A stretch of DNA of 11,222 bases from Akkermansia muciniphila (GCA_943327015.2 CALPVM020000044.1:1-11222); one strand, 5' to 3'; positions 1 to 7,509 are shown, counted from the stretch's first letter. A program made the numbers and translations. The notes: generated by a model not told the origin, from the letters alone.

Positions 1-531
1 CTTGGCGGCTTCGTCCAGCGGTGTTTCGGGGGTAATGACGCGGTCTAACACTGGCTTGCCGTATTTAGATTCGCCCACTTGAAAATACGGCGTCTCTGGC
101 GTCGCTTCAATAAAGTTGCCAGCAGAATACACCTGAAACAGGCGCATGCCTTCGCCTTTGATTTGCCCACCAAAAATGAGCGATACGTTAAAGTCCACGC
201 CCGCCTGCTTGAGCGATGTGGCATCGCGGTCATGCACTTTGCGGATGGCGGAGCCTAGCACCCTGGCTGCATCAAACATACTTTTGGCGTTCCAGATGGT
301 AATGCCTTCATCGGTGTCGTGGTCTTTGAGCTTTTCTATTTGCAAAATTTCACGTACCGATTGTGAGATGCTCAGGTTGCCCGCTGACAGTAGCACCATA
401 AAACGGTCATCGGGTTTTTCGTACACAATCATTTTGCGAAAGGTGCTGATCTGGTCCAGCCCGGCATTGGTGCGGGAGTCTGACAAAAAGACCAATCCGG
501 CATTGAGTTTGATGGCTACGCAATAAGTCAT
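1..531 (-). CDS. Anbu-type proteasome-like peptidase (C-terminus cut by window edge)
   Basis: Proteasome beta-type (Ntn-hydrolase) protein of the bacterial Anbu family, a relative of HslV and the 20S beta subunit. The visible part is 177 residues; family members run to roughly 240-280, so the C-terminal third lies beyond base 1. It starts MTYCVAIKLNAGLVFLSDSR. After Met removal, Thr1 is the expected nucleophile, with Asp17 (in LSDSR) and Lys32 (in STFRKM) fitting the Thr/Asp/Lys active site of the fold. The start at 531 is fixed by the need to expose this Thr; I see no clear Shine-Dalgarno. Known from the family: cytosolic rings or helical assemblies with weak or unknown peptidase activity, usually encoded beside transglutaminase-like, alpha-E and ATP-grasp genes. 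Here the upstream same-strand neighbour is instead a flavoprotein. The family call is secure; the physiological role is unknown. Confidence 0.9.
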   Translation of the reverse strand, partial: MTYCVAIKLNAGLVFLSDSRTNAGLDQISTFRKMIVYEKPDDRFMVLLSAGNLSISQSVREILQIEKLKDHDTDEGITIWNAKSMFDAARVLGSAIRKVHDRDATSLKQAGVDFNVSLIFGGQIKGEGMRLFQVYSAGNFIEATPETPYFQVGESKYGKPVLDRVITPETPLDEAAK

Positions 532-577
532 AGGAGTTTTTTTATAAAGACAAAAGAGTAGAGTGTATCGGGAGTGG

Positions 578-633
578 GGGCAGGGCTTAAACGAGCCTTG
601 CCCTCTTCTAATTAATTTAGGCCTAGAAGAGGG
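578..633. repeat. Two overlapping inverted repeats between anbu and the oxidoreductase
   Basis: The first is a perfect 10-bp inverted repeat (CCCTCTTCTA at 601-610, TAGAAGAGGG at 624-633) with a 13-base spacer. The second pairs 578-587 (GGGCAGGGCT) with 594-603 (AGCCTTGCCC), ten pairs including one G-T, around a 6-base loop. They share bases 601-603, so the two stems cannot both form fully. Neither is followed by a T-run on either strand, so a classical intrinsic terminator is not supported. They lie downstream of the oxidoreductase stop and upstream of the Anbu start on the minus strand, so mRNA processing, stabilisation or attenuation between the two genes is possible. Confidence 0.6.
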
Positions 634-649
634 TTAGAGTTTTACCTGC

Positions 650-1657
650 TTAACTACGGTTAAGCGGTCGTCTATCTTTGTAATTTTTGAACCAACCCGC
701 CATGCGGCCGTGCAGGGTATAGTTGCCCCACTGTGCAATGCCGGAGCTTTTGCCACTGTAATAGGTGTTAATTCGACGGCTTTTAATCGGTGCGCCTGGT
801 TTGTCTTCTTTGCCAAGAATGGCATGCAGCATCTGTTTGCCTTGTTGTACTTGCAGCAACTGCCAGTAATAAACTTGGCCGTGCATATTGCCAAGCCATG
901 CAGGTGCTTGGGGTTCTAGGGTAATGATGGGAATATCACATGCTAACCTGGCCCCACAGCCCAGATGAACATGGTTTGCGGTGCATTCAAGTGCCGTATC
1001 GTGCAATAGGGTAATACCTTGCATTTTTAGACTGTGGTGCAACAGGTCTGCAACTGGCTGAGATGCATGTTGTACAACATTTTGCGTAACTAAGGTAACC
1101 GCTGCATGCGGCAGGCGTTGCCGTACAGCTAGTGCAATTTCCATGCTACGCATGCTGCCACCAATGACAGTAATGCGTAATGCCTTGCTGGCCTCATCGC
1201 TGCAGACTTGGGCCCAATGGTGTGCAAAACGCTCCATGGGGTACAAGAAAAAACCATTTTTTTTAGCGCCAGGTAATACAGTTTCTATTTGGTCGCGGTG
1301 CTGTAGCGGGGCGGTATTGATAGAAAGACAATCAAAAGCATGGGTGTGGCCACTGTGCAATTGCACGCTGTGGTTGCTTGTGCTAATGGCTGTTATTTTG
1401 TCTTGAATCCATTGCACCTGGAACTTATTGAGTGTGTCTCTTACATCCAGCGAACTTTCAGCCAGAGAGTATTGTCCTGCTACTAAACCTGGCAGCATAG
1501 CCGGGTTTAAGACCTGTTCTTCGCTGGCAATACAGGTGATTTCGAGGTTGGAAATTTTTTCTAGAAATAATCTGTTGGCTAATTGCAAATTACTGGCGCC
1601 TGCACCCATCAAAATCAGTTTGCGCCTTGGGCCATTTGCGTACAGATTAACCGACAT
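650..1657 (-). CDS. FAD/NAD(P)-dependent oxidoreductase, NDH-2 / SelD-associated type, shortened
   Basis: 335-residue pyridine nucleotide-disulfide oxidoreductase-like protein. An N-terminal Rossmann motif GAGASN lies at residues 18-23. The segment NPAMLPGLVAGQYS (51-64) matches the MLPG(x)(x)AGxY region of the NADH dehydrogenase-like family often fused to or found beside selenophosphate synthetase. A second Rossmann motif, VIGGSMRSMEIA, at 164-175 would bind NAD(P)H. The C-terminus (IAQWGNYTLHGR, 307-318, then KDRR) matches the end of that family. After the APAWL stretch (251-255) the usual segment with the FAD-contacting Gly-Asp motif is not visible: the sequence goes almost directly to the C-terminal region. 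That may explain why it is shorter than typical members. No selenium genes lie in the window. Substrate unknown. It is divergent from the lysine operon, and the start at 1657 has no clear ribosome-binding site. Confidence 0.75.
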   Translation of the reverse strand: MSVNLYANGPRRKLILMGAGASNLQLANRLFLEKISNLEITCIASEEQVLNPAMLPGLVAGQYSLAESSLDVRDTLNKFQVQWIQDKITAISTSNHSVQLHSGHTHAFDCLSINTAPLQHRDQIETVLPGAKKNGFFLYPMERFAHHWAQVCSDEASKALRITVIGGSMRSMEIALAVRQRLPHAAVTLVTQNVVQHASQPVADLLHHSLKMQGITLLHDTALECTANHVHLGCGARLACDIPIITLEPQAPAWLGNMHGQVYYWQLLQVQQGKQMLHAILGKEDKPGAPIKSRRINTYYSGKSSGIAQWGNYTLHGRMAGWFKNYKDRRPLNRS

Positions 1658-1748
1658 GGGAGAGCTGGTGTTAAGAATGGAAGTAAGTTTTGTACTATTT
1701 TAGTCTAAGCCTTGATGGTTGAACACGCATTACGCTGATGCTTTCCGA

Positions 1749-1777
1749 TTGCACTCCCATGCCAAAAGGCGCACAAT
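1749..1777 (+). promoter_or_regulatory. Possible promoter for the lysine operon (weak)
   Basis: The 148-base divergent region between the flavoprotein and the dehydrogenase must hold promoters for both. The best plus-strand candidate is TTGCAC (1749-1754), 17 bases, then CACAAT (1772-1777), which agrees with sigma-70 boxes at three and four of six positions. On the minus strand a TAAAAT-like -10 lies at about 1697-1702. An ATTGCAC direct repeat (1748-1754 and 1781-1787) also lies here. Weak evidence only. Confidence 0.2.
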
Positions 1778-1793
1778 TAAATTGCACAAATAA

Positions 1794-1799
1794 GAGGAG
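1794..1799 (+). promoter_or_regulatory. Ribosome-binding site of the lysine 6-dehydrogenase-like gene
   Basis: GAGGAG sits six bases before the ATG at 1806, an ideal distance, and fixes that start codon. Confidence 0.8.
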
Positions 1800-1805
1800 A
1801 AAGCC

Positions 1806-2900
1806 ATGCGCGTCGTGCTGATGGGTGCGGGTCATATTGGGCAAACCATTGCCACTCTTTTGTCTGCAACGGCGGAGTATGAGCTCAAGGTCATCGACCG
1901 CAGTGCTGACGCATTGAAGGAGCTCAAGCACCTTCCTATCACAGTGCAAGAGGTGGACACAACGGATACGCAAGCGCTGCAAGCATCTTTGCAGGGTTTT
2001 GATGCGGTCATTAATGCCTTGCCATATCACCTAGCAAAGCTTGTAGCCAAGCAAGCCAAAGACGCTGGGTGCCATTATTTTGACCTTACGGAAGACGTGA
2101 GCGCCACGCGCGAAATCATGCAATTAGCGCAAGGAGCCAGTACTGCCTTTATGCCGCAGTGTGGTTTGGCGCCGGGCTTTATTGGCATTGTGGCGCACCA
2201 CCTGAGCCAAAAATTTAGCAGTCTGCACGAAATAAAAATGCGCGTGGGTGCGTTGCCGGCGTTTCCAACCAATGCTCTTAAATACAACCTCACATGGAGT
2301 GTGGATGGGTTGATTAACGAATATTGCCACCCTTGCGAGGCTATCCATGATGGTCAAAAAATTGAGGTGTTACCTCTGGAGGGCTTAGAGCATTTTTCGC
2401 TGGATGGTACCGAGTATGAGGCGTTTAATACGTCAGGCGGACTCGGCACCTTGTGCGAAACGCTGCAGGGTAAAGTGCATACGCTGGACTATAAAACGGT
2501 ACGCTACCCCGGCCACTGCAGCATCATGAAGTTGCTTTTGCACGATTTGGGTATGCAGCAACAGCAGGAAGTGCTCAAAGACATTTTGCGCCGTGCTATT
2601 CCACTCACCATGCAAGACGTGGTTTTGGTATTTGTAACCGTCAGTGGTGTGAGCCAGGGCAAGTTTGTGCAAGATGTGTTTGCCCGCAAGATATTTGCCG
2701 ACCGATCAGCCCATGCACCTTTAAGTGCCATTCAAATTACGACTGCGGCCGGGGTTTGTGCGGTGGTTGATTTGTTTAGGGAAGGGAAATTACCTTCCAG
2801 CGGATTTATCCGGCAGGAGCAGGTGAGCTTGACAGACTTTTTGGCCAACCGTTTTGGCAGTGCTTACCAGCAGTTCCGGCAGGTGGAGTCCATTGGTTGA
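1806..2900 (+). CDS. Saccharopine dehydrogenase family protein, probable lysine 6-dehydrogenase
   Basis: 364 residues, full length for the bacterial lysine 6-dehydrogenase / saccharopine dehydrogenase-like family. It begins with a Rossmann fold (GAGHIG, 7-12). An acidic residue ending beta-2 (Asp31 in VIDRS) suggests NAD rather than NADP. Family blocks follow: FDAVINALPYH (65-75), CGLAPGFIG (119-127), FNTSGGLGTL (207-216) and YKTVRYPGH (229-237). From memory, these blocks align well with Geobacillus-type lysine 6-dehydrogenase, which oxidatively deaminates the epsilon-amino group of lysine to aminoadipate semialdehyde, in equilibrium with piperideine-6-carboxylate. A saccharopine-cleaving activity with the same product is the main alternative. 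It is followed after 21 bases by an aminoadipate semialdehyde dehydrogenase, so the pair forms a lysine-degradation operon. Cytosolic: no signal peptide or membrane segment. Exact substrate is inferred. Confidence 0.85.
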   Translation: MRVVLMGAGHIGQTIATLLSATAEYELKVIDRSADALKELKHLPITVQEVDTTDTQALQASLQGFDAVINALPYHLAKLVAKQAKDAGCHYFDLTEDVSATREIMQLAQGASTAFMPQCGLAPGFIGIVAHHLSQKFSSLHEIKMRVGALPAFPTNALKYNLTWSVDGLINEYCHPCEAIHDGQKIEVLPLEGLEHFSLDGTEYEAFNTSGGLGTLCETLQGKVHTLDYKTVRYPGHCSIMKLLLHDLGMQQQQEVLKDILRRAIPLTMQDVVLVFVTVSGVSQGKFVQDVFARKIFADRSAHAPLSAIQITTAAGVCAVVDLFREGKLPSSGFIRQEQVSLTDFLANRFGSAYQQFRQVESIG

Positions 2901-2911
2901 ACGCAAAAGCC

Positions 2912-2920
2912 AAGGAGGTG
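2912..2920 (+). promoter_or_regulatory. Near-perfect Shine-Dalgarno before a double ATG
   Basis: AAGGAGGTG matches the anti-Shine-Dalgarno almost completely. Two in-frame ATGs follow at 2922 and 2925. Counting from the end of AGGAGG (2918), the gaps are three and six bases, so the second ATG is better placed. Much the strongest ribosome-binding site in the window; it suggests high translation of the second gene independent of the first. Confidence 0.85.
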
Positions 2921-2921
2921 C

Positions 2922-4439
2922 ATGATGTTTTCACAATCAGCGGGCGGTTTGCTGAGTGCTCTGGGTGTGGCAGAGCAGCAATATCGCGGGGGTACTTTAA
3001 CCACATATACCCCGATTGATGGTACTGCCATCGGTCAGTGCCATAGTGCATTGCCAGAGCAAGTGGCTGAGGCAGTGCAGCGGGCTCAACTGGCTTATGA
3101 ACGTTGGCGCAATGTGCCGGCTCCGCAGCGTGGCGAACTGGTGCGTTTATGGGGTGAAGAATTGCGTGCACAAAAGCAGGCCTTGGGTGGTTTGGTGACA
3201 TTGGAGGTGGGCAAAATCCGCTCAGAAGGTTTGGGCGAAGTACAGGAGATGATTGATATCTGTGACTTTGCCGTGGGCTTGTCGCGCCAGTTATATGGAT
3301 TAACGATTGCTAGCGAGCGTGCGGGGCATCGCATGATGGAAACCTGGCACCCGCTGGGTGTGGTGGGGGTGATCACGGCGTTTAATTTTCCGGTAGCTGT
3401 ATTTGCATGGAATGCTGCTTTGGCCTTGGTGTGCGGCAATGCATTAATTTGGAAGCCTTCTGACAAAGCGCCTATGTGCGCTCTGGCCGCTCACGCCGCA
3501 TTAGAGCGGGCATGCCAACGCTTTGCCCAGCCGGAACTCACCAATGATCTCTCTCAGCTATTGTTAGGTGCAGCGGATGTGGGGCAAGCCTTGGTGGAGC
3601 ACCCCAAGGTAGCTCTTGTATCTGCTACTGGCAGTACCCGCATGGGCCGCTGGGTGGGGCAGCAGGTGGCCGCTCGGTTTGGGCGTAGCCTGCTGGAGTT
3701 GGGTGGTAATAATGCCATTATTGTGGCACCTACCGCAGACCAGGACATTGCTGTACGAGCCGTGGCCTTTGCCGCTGCGGGTACTGCGGGGCAGCGTTGT
3801 ACAACCGCGCGACGATTAATGGTGCATGAATCAATTTACGATGAATTTATGGCTAGATTGAAGGTGGCCTTTGCAAGTTTTCAGGTGGGGCCGCCGCAAG
3901 AATCGGGCACCTTGCTCGGGCCGTTGATAGACCAGGCAGCATTTGATGCGATGCAAAAAGCCCTGGTGCAAGCTCGTGCAGAGGGTGGTATGGTTAGCGG
4001 TGGCGAGCGCGTGCTGGAGCAAAGCTTTTTGCGTGCCTATTACGTCAAAGCTGCGTTGGTAGAAATGCCCGCGCAAACCGAAGTGGTGTGCCAAGAGACT
4101 TTTGCTCCAATTGTGTATGTGCTGCGTTATAAGACTCTGCAAGAAGCTATTGCGCTGAACAATGCCGTGCCGCAAGGGCTGTCATCCTCCATCTTTACCA
4201 ATGATTTACGCGAGGCAGAATGCTTTATGTCCAGCGCGGGTTCGGACTGTGGCATTGCTAACGTCAACATCGGTACATCAGGTGCTGAAATTGGGGGTGC
4301 CTTTGGTGGCGAAAAAGAAACCGGTGGTGGTCGAGAGTCAGGTAGCGATGCTTGGCGTGCGTATATGCGACGTGCCACCAACACGATTAATTATTCAAAT
4401 GCATTGCCACTGGCGCAAGGCGTGAAGTTTGATTTGTGA
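2922..4439 (+). CDS. amaB: Alpha-aminoadipic semialdehyde dehydrogenase (ALDH7 family)
   Basis: 505-residue aldehyde dehydrogenase, normal length. It resembles human ALDH7A1 closely: GEVQEMIDICDFAVGLSRQ (105-123), LLELGGNNAIIV (257-268), GTAGQRCTTARR (287-298), NVNIGTSGAEIGGAFGGEK (447-465), then SGSDAW and NYSNALPLAQG near the end. Catalytic residues are Cys293, general base Glu259 and Asn155 in TAFNFP. Arg292 directly before the Cys corresponds to the arginine that binds the aminoadipate carboxylate in ALDH7A1. Reaction: aminoadipate semialdehyde plus NAD(P)+ to alpha-aminoadipate; other aldehydes, including betaine aldehyde, are possible side substrates. It is co-directional, 21 bases after the lysine dehydrogenase-like gene, which supports the lysine role. 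The start could be 2925. The symbol amaB follows the Pseudomonas lysine pathway; pcd is used elsewhere. Cytosolic. Confidence 0.93.
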   Translation: MMFSQSAGGLLSALGVAEQQYRGGTLTTYTPIDGTAIGQCHSALPEQVAEAVQRAQLAYERWRNVPAPQRGELVRLWGEELRAQKQALGGLVTLEVGKIRSEGLGEVQEMIDICDFAVGLSRQLYGLTIASERAGHRMMETWHPLGVVGVITAFNFPVAVFAWNAALALVCGNALIWKPSDKAPMCALAAHAALERACQRFAQPELTNDLSQLLLGAADVGQALVEHPKVALVSATGSTRMGRWVGQQVAARFGRSLLELGGNNAIIVAPTADQDIAVRAVAFAAAGTAGQRCTTARRLMVHESIYDEFMARLKVAFASFQVGPPQESGTLLGPLIDQAAFDAMQKALVQARAEGGMVSGGERVLEQSFLRAYYVKAALVEMPAQTEVVCQETFAPIVYVLRYKTLQEAIALNNAVPQGLSSSIFTNDLREAECFMSSAGSDCGIANVNIGTSGAEIGGAFGGEKETGGGRESGSDAWRAYMRRATNTINYSNALPLAQGVKFDL

Positions 4440-4472
4440 GCTTTGCCCACGTTGCTGTAAGGGTAAAAGCAA

Positions 4473-4501
4473 TGGCAAAAAAATAGACGCGCTTCTATAA
4501 T
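4473..4501 (+). promoter_or_regulatory. Probable sigma-70 promoter for the PAS-GGDEF-EAL gene
   Basis: A perfect TATAAT at 4496-4501 is preceded at 17 bases by a poor -35 (TGGCAA, 4473-4478). Transcription would start near 4508, leaving about 44 bases of leader. The leader has no clear Shine-Dalgarno before the ATG at 4552 but contains a start-stop mini-frame ATG CCT TAA at 4536-4544. The rest of the 112-base gap holds an imperfect hairpin at 4440-4470. Confidence 0.5.
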
Positions 4502-4551
4502 GAAAAGATAGTACAAATAGAACACCAACTCAAGAATGCCTTAACGTTGCT

Positions 4552-7500
4552 ATGCAGCCTGCCACACCCACCACCGAAGATTTGCTAGCCGAAGTCGCTT
4601 CTTTGAAAGCGGCTTTGCAATCGAGCGAGGAATTTGTTCGCCGCCAGTACGACATGCTGGACGCTCTATTTGTAAAAAGCCCGGCGGCTATCGCTTTGCT
4701 ACGCTTAGACGATGGTTGCTTTGTGGATGTCAATGCCCAATGGAAGCAGTTGACAGGCTACGACTGGAAAGCAGTCGTTGGGCATTCGCCCCTGAAAATT
4801 AGCATGTGGCATGACGAGGCGGCTTGTGATGCAGCCCTTGCTTACCTCACTCACGCCGATGGCGACCGCAAGCTGGAAATTACATTCACTACCGAAGATA
4901 AGCGGTCTTTGGTGTTGCAGTTGCATGGCTCCCCCATGTCGATTGCGGGTGATGCCCATGCGGTGGTCTACTTTAGTGATATCACTGCCAAGCGCGAGGC
5001 GCAGCGTGCTGTAGAGGCCAGTGAAAAAGCCTTGCAAAACGCCAATGAAGATTTGCGTAGTCAGCTCGAGTTGTACGATTTGACCGAAAGCCTGGGTCGC
5101 GTGGGTCACTGGACGCTAGCGCAAGGCTTTAATGAGCCGGAATGGTCTACAGCCCTCAAAAGTTTGACTTTCCCCGAGCAAGGATCGCTCTCTTTGTCTG
5201 AGGCGGTGGGGCGCATTCACGAAGACGACAGAGCATCGATTTTGCAGGCCATGACAAATATGGATGGCAAGTTGGTGGAATACCGCTGGAACCGGTTTGA
5301 CAACCAAACCCGCTGGCTGCGCAGTCGGATGCATCGGCACTTTAAGCGCGATGGCAGCTATGTGGATTTTGGTGTCATCCAAGATTTTACCGACGAGCAA
5401 CTCGCCAAAGAAGCGCTAGAAGACAAGCTTCAAATGGTGCAGCACCTCACCAGCCGGCTGCCGCAAATGTTGTTTCAATTTACCAAGCACGGTAAGCGCA
5501 GCGGAGCGTTTGCTTTTGTGAGCGATGCCTCTGAGACTATCTTTGGTGTGAGTGCTGCAGCGGCACTCAAAGACCCTAATTCGATTTTTAATTGCATTTA
5601 TCCAGAAGATAAAGAAGCCACTTTCAAGGCCATGACCGAAAGTGCTCTGCATGGCACCACTTGGGCGCATGAGTTTCGGGTCGTCGGGCCGGATGGCATT
5701 TGCAAAACTGTATTTGGCAAGGCTATTACGTTGCTGGAGCAAAGTGGACACTACGTGGCTTATGGCTCAATTACCGATATTACAGACCATAAAGCATCCC
5801 AAGCGGTGTTGCGTGAAAGCGAAGCACGCTTCAGGGCGTTGACCGAATTGTCCTCAGACTGGTACTGGGAGCAAGACGACACCTTGAGTTTTGTACGCTT
5901 GGATGGTTTAACCATGCAAGCCAGTGAGTTGCTGGGTGTATCTGTATTGGGCAAGGCCTTGTACCAGTTGGGGGCGCTGAACCGTACTGACGTGCATTGG
6001 AACGAGCATCGCAAATTGGTTGATGCGCGATTGCCTTTTAAAGACCTAGAACTACAGTTTGCCCGTGACAAAGACCAGCATGTGTGGGTGTCCCTCAGCG
6101 GAGCACCTTTGCTGGATGACGAGGGTAACTTTAAAGGCTACCGTGGCGTGGGGCGCGATATTACAGGCCGCAAGAAAGCAGAAGCAAAAATTGAACGCTT
6201 GGCGTTTTATGATGCCCTCACAGGTTTGCCTAACCGCCGCCTGTTGCTGGATCGTTTGCAAAAAGCCTTGGCCGGTACACACCGAGAAAAATCTTTTGGT
6301 GCACTGATCTTTATTGACCTTGATAACTTCAAAGACCTGAACGATACGCAAGGTCACGATATGGGCGATGTCTTGCTGCGTCAGGTTGCACAGCGCTTGG
6401 TCAGCAACGTGCGCGCTTGCGATACGGTAGCGCGCTTGGGTGGTGACGAGTTTGTGGTGATGCTGTTGGACTTAGGCCATTCCCGAGAACTTGCCAGCGA
6501 GCGGGTGCACAGAGTGGGTAAAAAGATCAAAGACCACCTCAACCAGGTGTACTTATTGGGAACCTTGGAGCACCACAGTACCCCGAGTATGGGCGTGACC
6601 TTCTTTGAAGACCGCGACCAGACGGTGGAGGATTTGCTTAAGCGTGCAGATTTGGCCATGTATGAAGCTAAAAATGCGGGACGCAATGCATTGCGCTTTT
6701 TTGATCCCATCATGCAGGCGCAGGTAGCAAAACGTACCGCTCTCGAGGCTGACTTACGGCAAGGTATTGTGCGCAACGAATTGGTCTTGCATTACCAGCC
6801 AGTGGTTAACCCAGAGGCTCGTATGGTGGGGGTAGAGGCGTTGGTGCGTTGGCAGCATCCCCGCCGTGGCATGGTGTCACCCATTGAATTTATTCCAGTG
6901 GCTGAGCAAACCAGTCTCATCTTGCCGCTGGGGCATTGGGTGCTGCAAGCTGCATGCAAGCAGCTGGCGGCATGGGCGCAGCAGCCTACTTTAGAGCCTT
7001 TGACTATTGCAGTGAATGTGAGTGCACGCCAGTTCCGCCACCCTGATTTTGTGCAACAGGTAATGGCGTTGTTTGAAGAAACCGGAGCAAACCCACACCG
7101 CCTCAAAATTGAGCTCACAGAAAGCTTGCTGCTGACCGATACCCGAGATACCACCCGCAAGATGACAGAGCTGCAGGCTGCTGGGGTGTCCTTCTCGCTG
7201 GATGATTTTGGTACCGGGTATTCTTCTTTGTCGTATCTGAAAGTGCTACCACTGCAGCAACTCAAAATTGACCAGTCTTTTGTGCGCGATGTACTGACTG
7301 ATCCTAATGATGCAGCGATTGCCCGCACCGTGCTGGCGCTGGGCCAGAGCTTGGGCTATCACGTAGTGGCAGAAGGTGTAGAAACCGAAGGCCAGCGTGA
7401 ATTTTTGCTGGACAACGGCTGTAACTTGTTTCAAGGATACTTGTTTGGCCGCCCCGTGCCGGTGCAGGAATTACGGCTGGAAACCGTACAGACCCACTAA
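4552..7500 (+). CDS. Multi-PAS diguanylate cyclase / c-di-GMP phosphodiesterase
   Basis: 982-residue cytosolic signalling protein with no membrane segment or signal peptide. Order: short coiled coil (about 8-30), PAS (35-148), PAS/PAC-like (175-285), PAS (300-413), PAS/PAC (423-545), GGDEF (547-718) and EAL (728-975). The typical (SDITAKREA, DITDHKASQ, DITGRKKAE) endings mark PAC linkers. In GGDEF, GGDEF is intact at 630-634 and the inhibitory I-site RACD at 621-624 has the correct five-residue spacing. In EAL, E762-A763-L764, Asn822, Glu854, Asp884-Asp885, Lys905, Glu941 and Gln961 are all kept, so metal binding and phosphodiesterase activity are expected. It may make or degrade c-di-GMP depending on the PAS signals. 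The start lacks a clear ribosome-binding site. It converges on suhB with nine bases between stops. Input ligand is not readable from sequence. Confidence 0.93.
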   Translation: MQPATPTTEDLLAEVASLKAALQSSEEFVRRQYDMLDALFVKSPAAIALLRLDDGCFVDVNAQWKQLTGYDWKAVVGHSPLKISMWHDEAACDAALAYLTHADGDRKLEITFTTEDKRSLVLQLHGSPMSIAGDAHAVVYFSDITAKREAQRAVEASEKALQNANEDLRSQLELYDLTESLGRVGHWTLAQGFNEPEWSTALKSLTFPEQGSLSLSEAVGRIHEDDRASILQAMTNMDGKLVEYRWNRFDNQTRWLRSRMHRHFKRDGSYVDFGVIQDFTDEQLAKEALEDKLQMVQHLTSRLPQMLFQFTKHGKRSGAFAFVSDASETIFGVSAAAALKDPNSIFNCIYPEDKEATFKAMTESALHGTTWAHEFRVVGPDGICKTVFGKAITLLEQSGHYVAYGSITDITDHKASQAVLRESEARFRALTELSSDWYWEQDDTLSFVRLDGLTMQASELLGVSVLGKALYQLGALNRTDVHWNEHRKLVDARLPFKDLELQFARDKDQHVWVSLSGAPLLDDEGNFKGYRGVGRDITGRKKAEAKIERLAFYDALTGLPNRRLLLDRLQKALAGTHREKSFGALIFIDLDNFKDLNDTQGHDMGDVLLRQVAQRLVSNVRACDTVARLGGDEFVVMLLDLGHSRELASERVHRVGKKIKDHLNQVYLLGTLEHHSTPSMGVTFFEDRDQTVEDLLKRADLAMYEAKNAGRNALRFFDPIMQAQVAKRTALEADLRQGIVRNELVLHYQPVVNPEARMVGVEALVRWQHPRRGMVSPIEFIPVAEQTSLILPLGHWVLQAACKQLAAWAQQPTLEPLTIAVNVSARQFRHPDFVQQVMALFEETGANPHRLKIELTESLLLTDTRDTTRKMTELQAAGVSFSLDDFGTGYSSLSYLKVLPLQQLKIDQSFVRDVLTDPNDAAIARTVLALGQSLGYHVVAEGVETEGQREFLLDNGCNLFQGYLFGRPVPVQELRLETVQTH

Positions 7501-7509
7501 TCACCCTTT

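Noticed and set aside
146..526. A 126-codon plus-strand frame opposite the Anbu gene
   Set aside because: The minus strand here encodes clear Anbu motifs (Thr1, Asp17, Lys32), and the plus-strand translation resembles no family.
2806..3201. A 131-codon minus-strand frame spanning the junction of the two lysine genes
   Set aside because: It is antisense to two strongly conserved enzymes and to the strong ribosome-binding site between them; Pro/His-rich composition is typical of a shadow frame.
4440..4470. Imperfect hairpin just after the aldehyde dehydrogenase stop, considered as a terminator
   Set aside because: The stem has a bulge and mismatch, the loop is 12 bases, and it is followed by an A-rich stretch instead of T residues.
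6792..7328. A 178-codon open frame on the minus strand inside the EAL-domain region
   Set aside because: It is antisense to a well-supported EAL domain with intact catalytic motifs; its own translation is Ser/Cys-rich with no recognisable domain.
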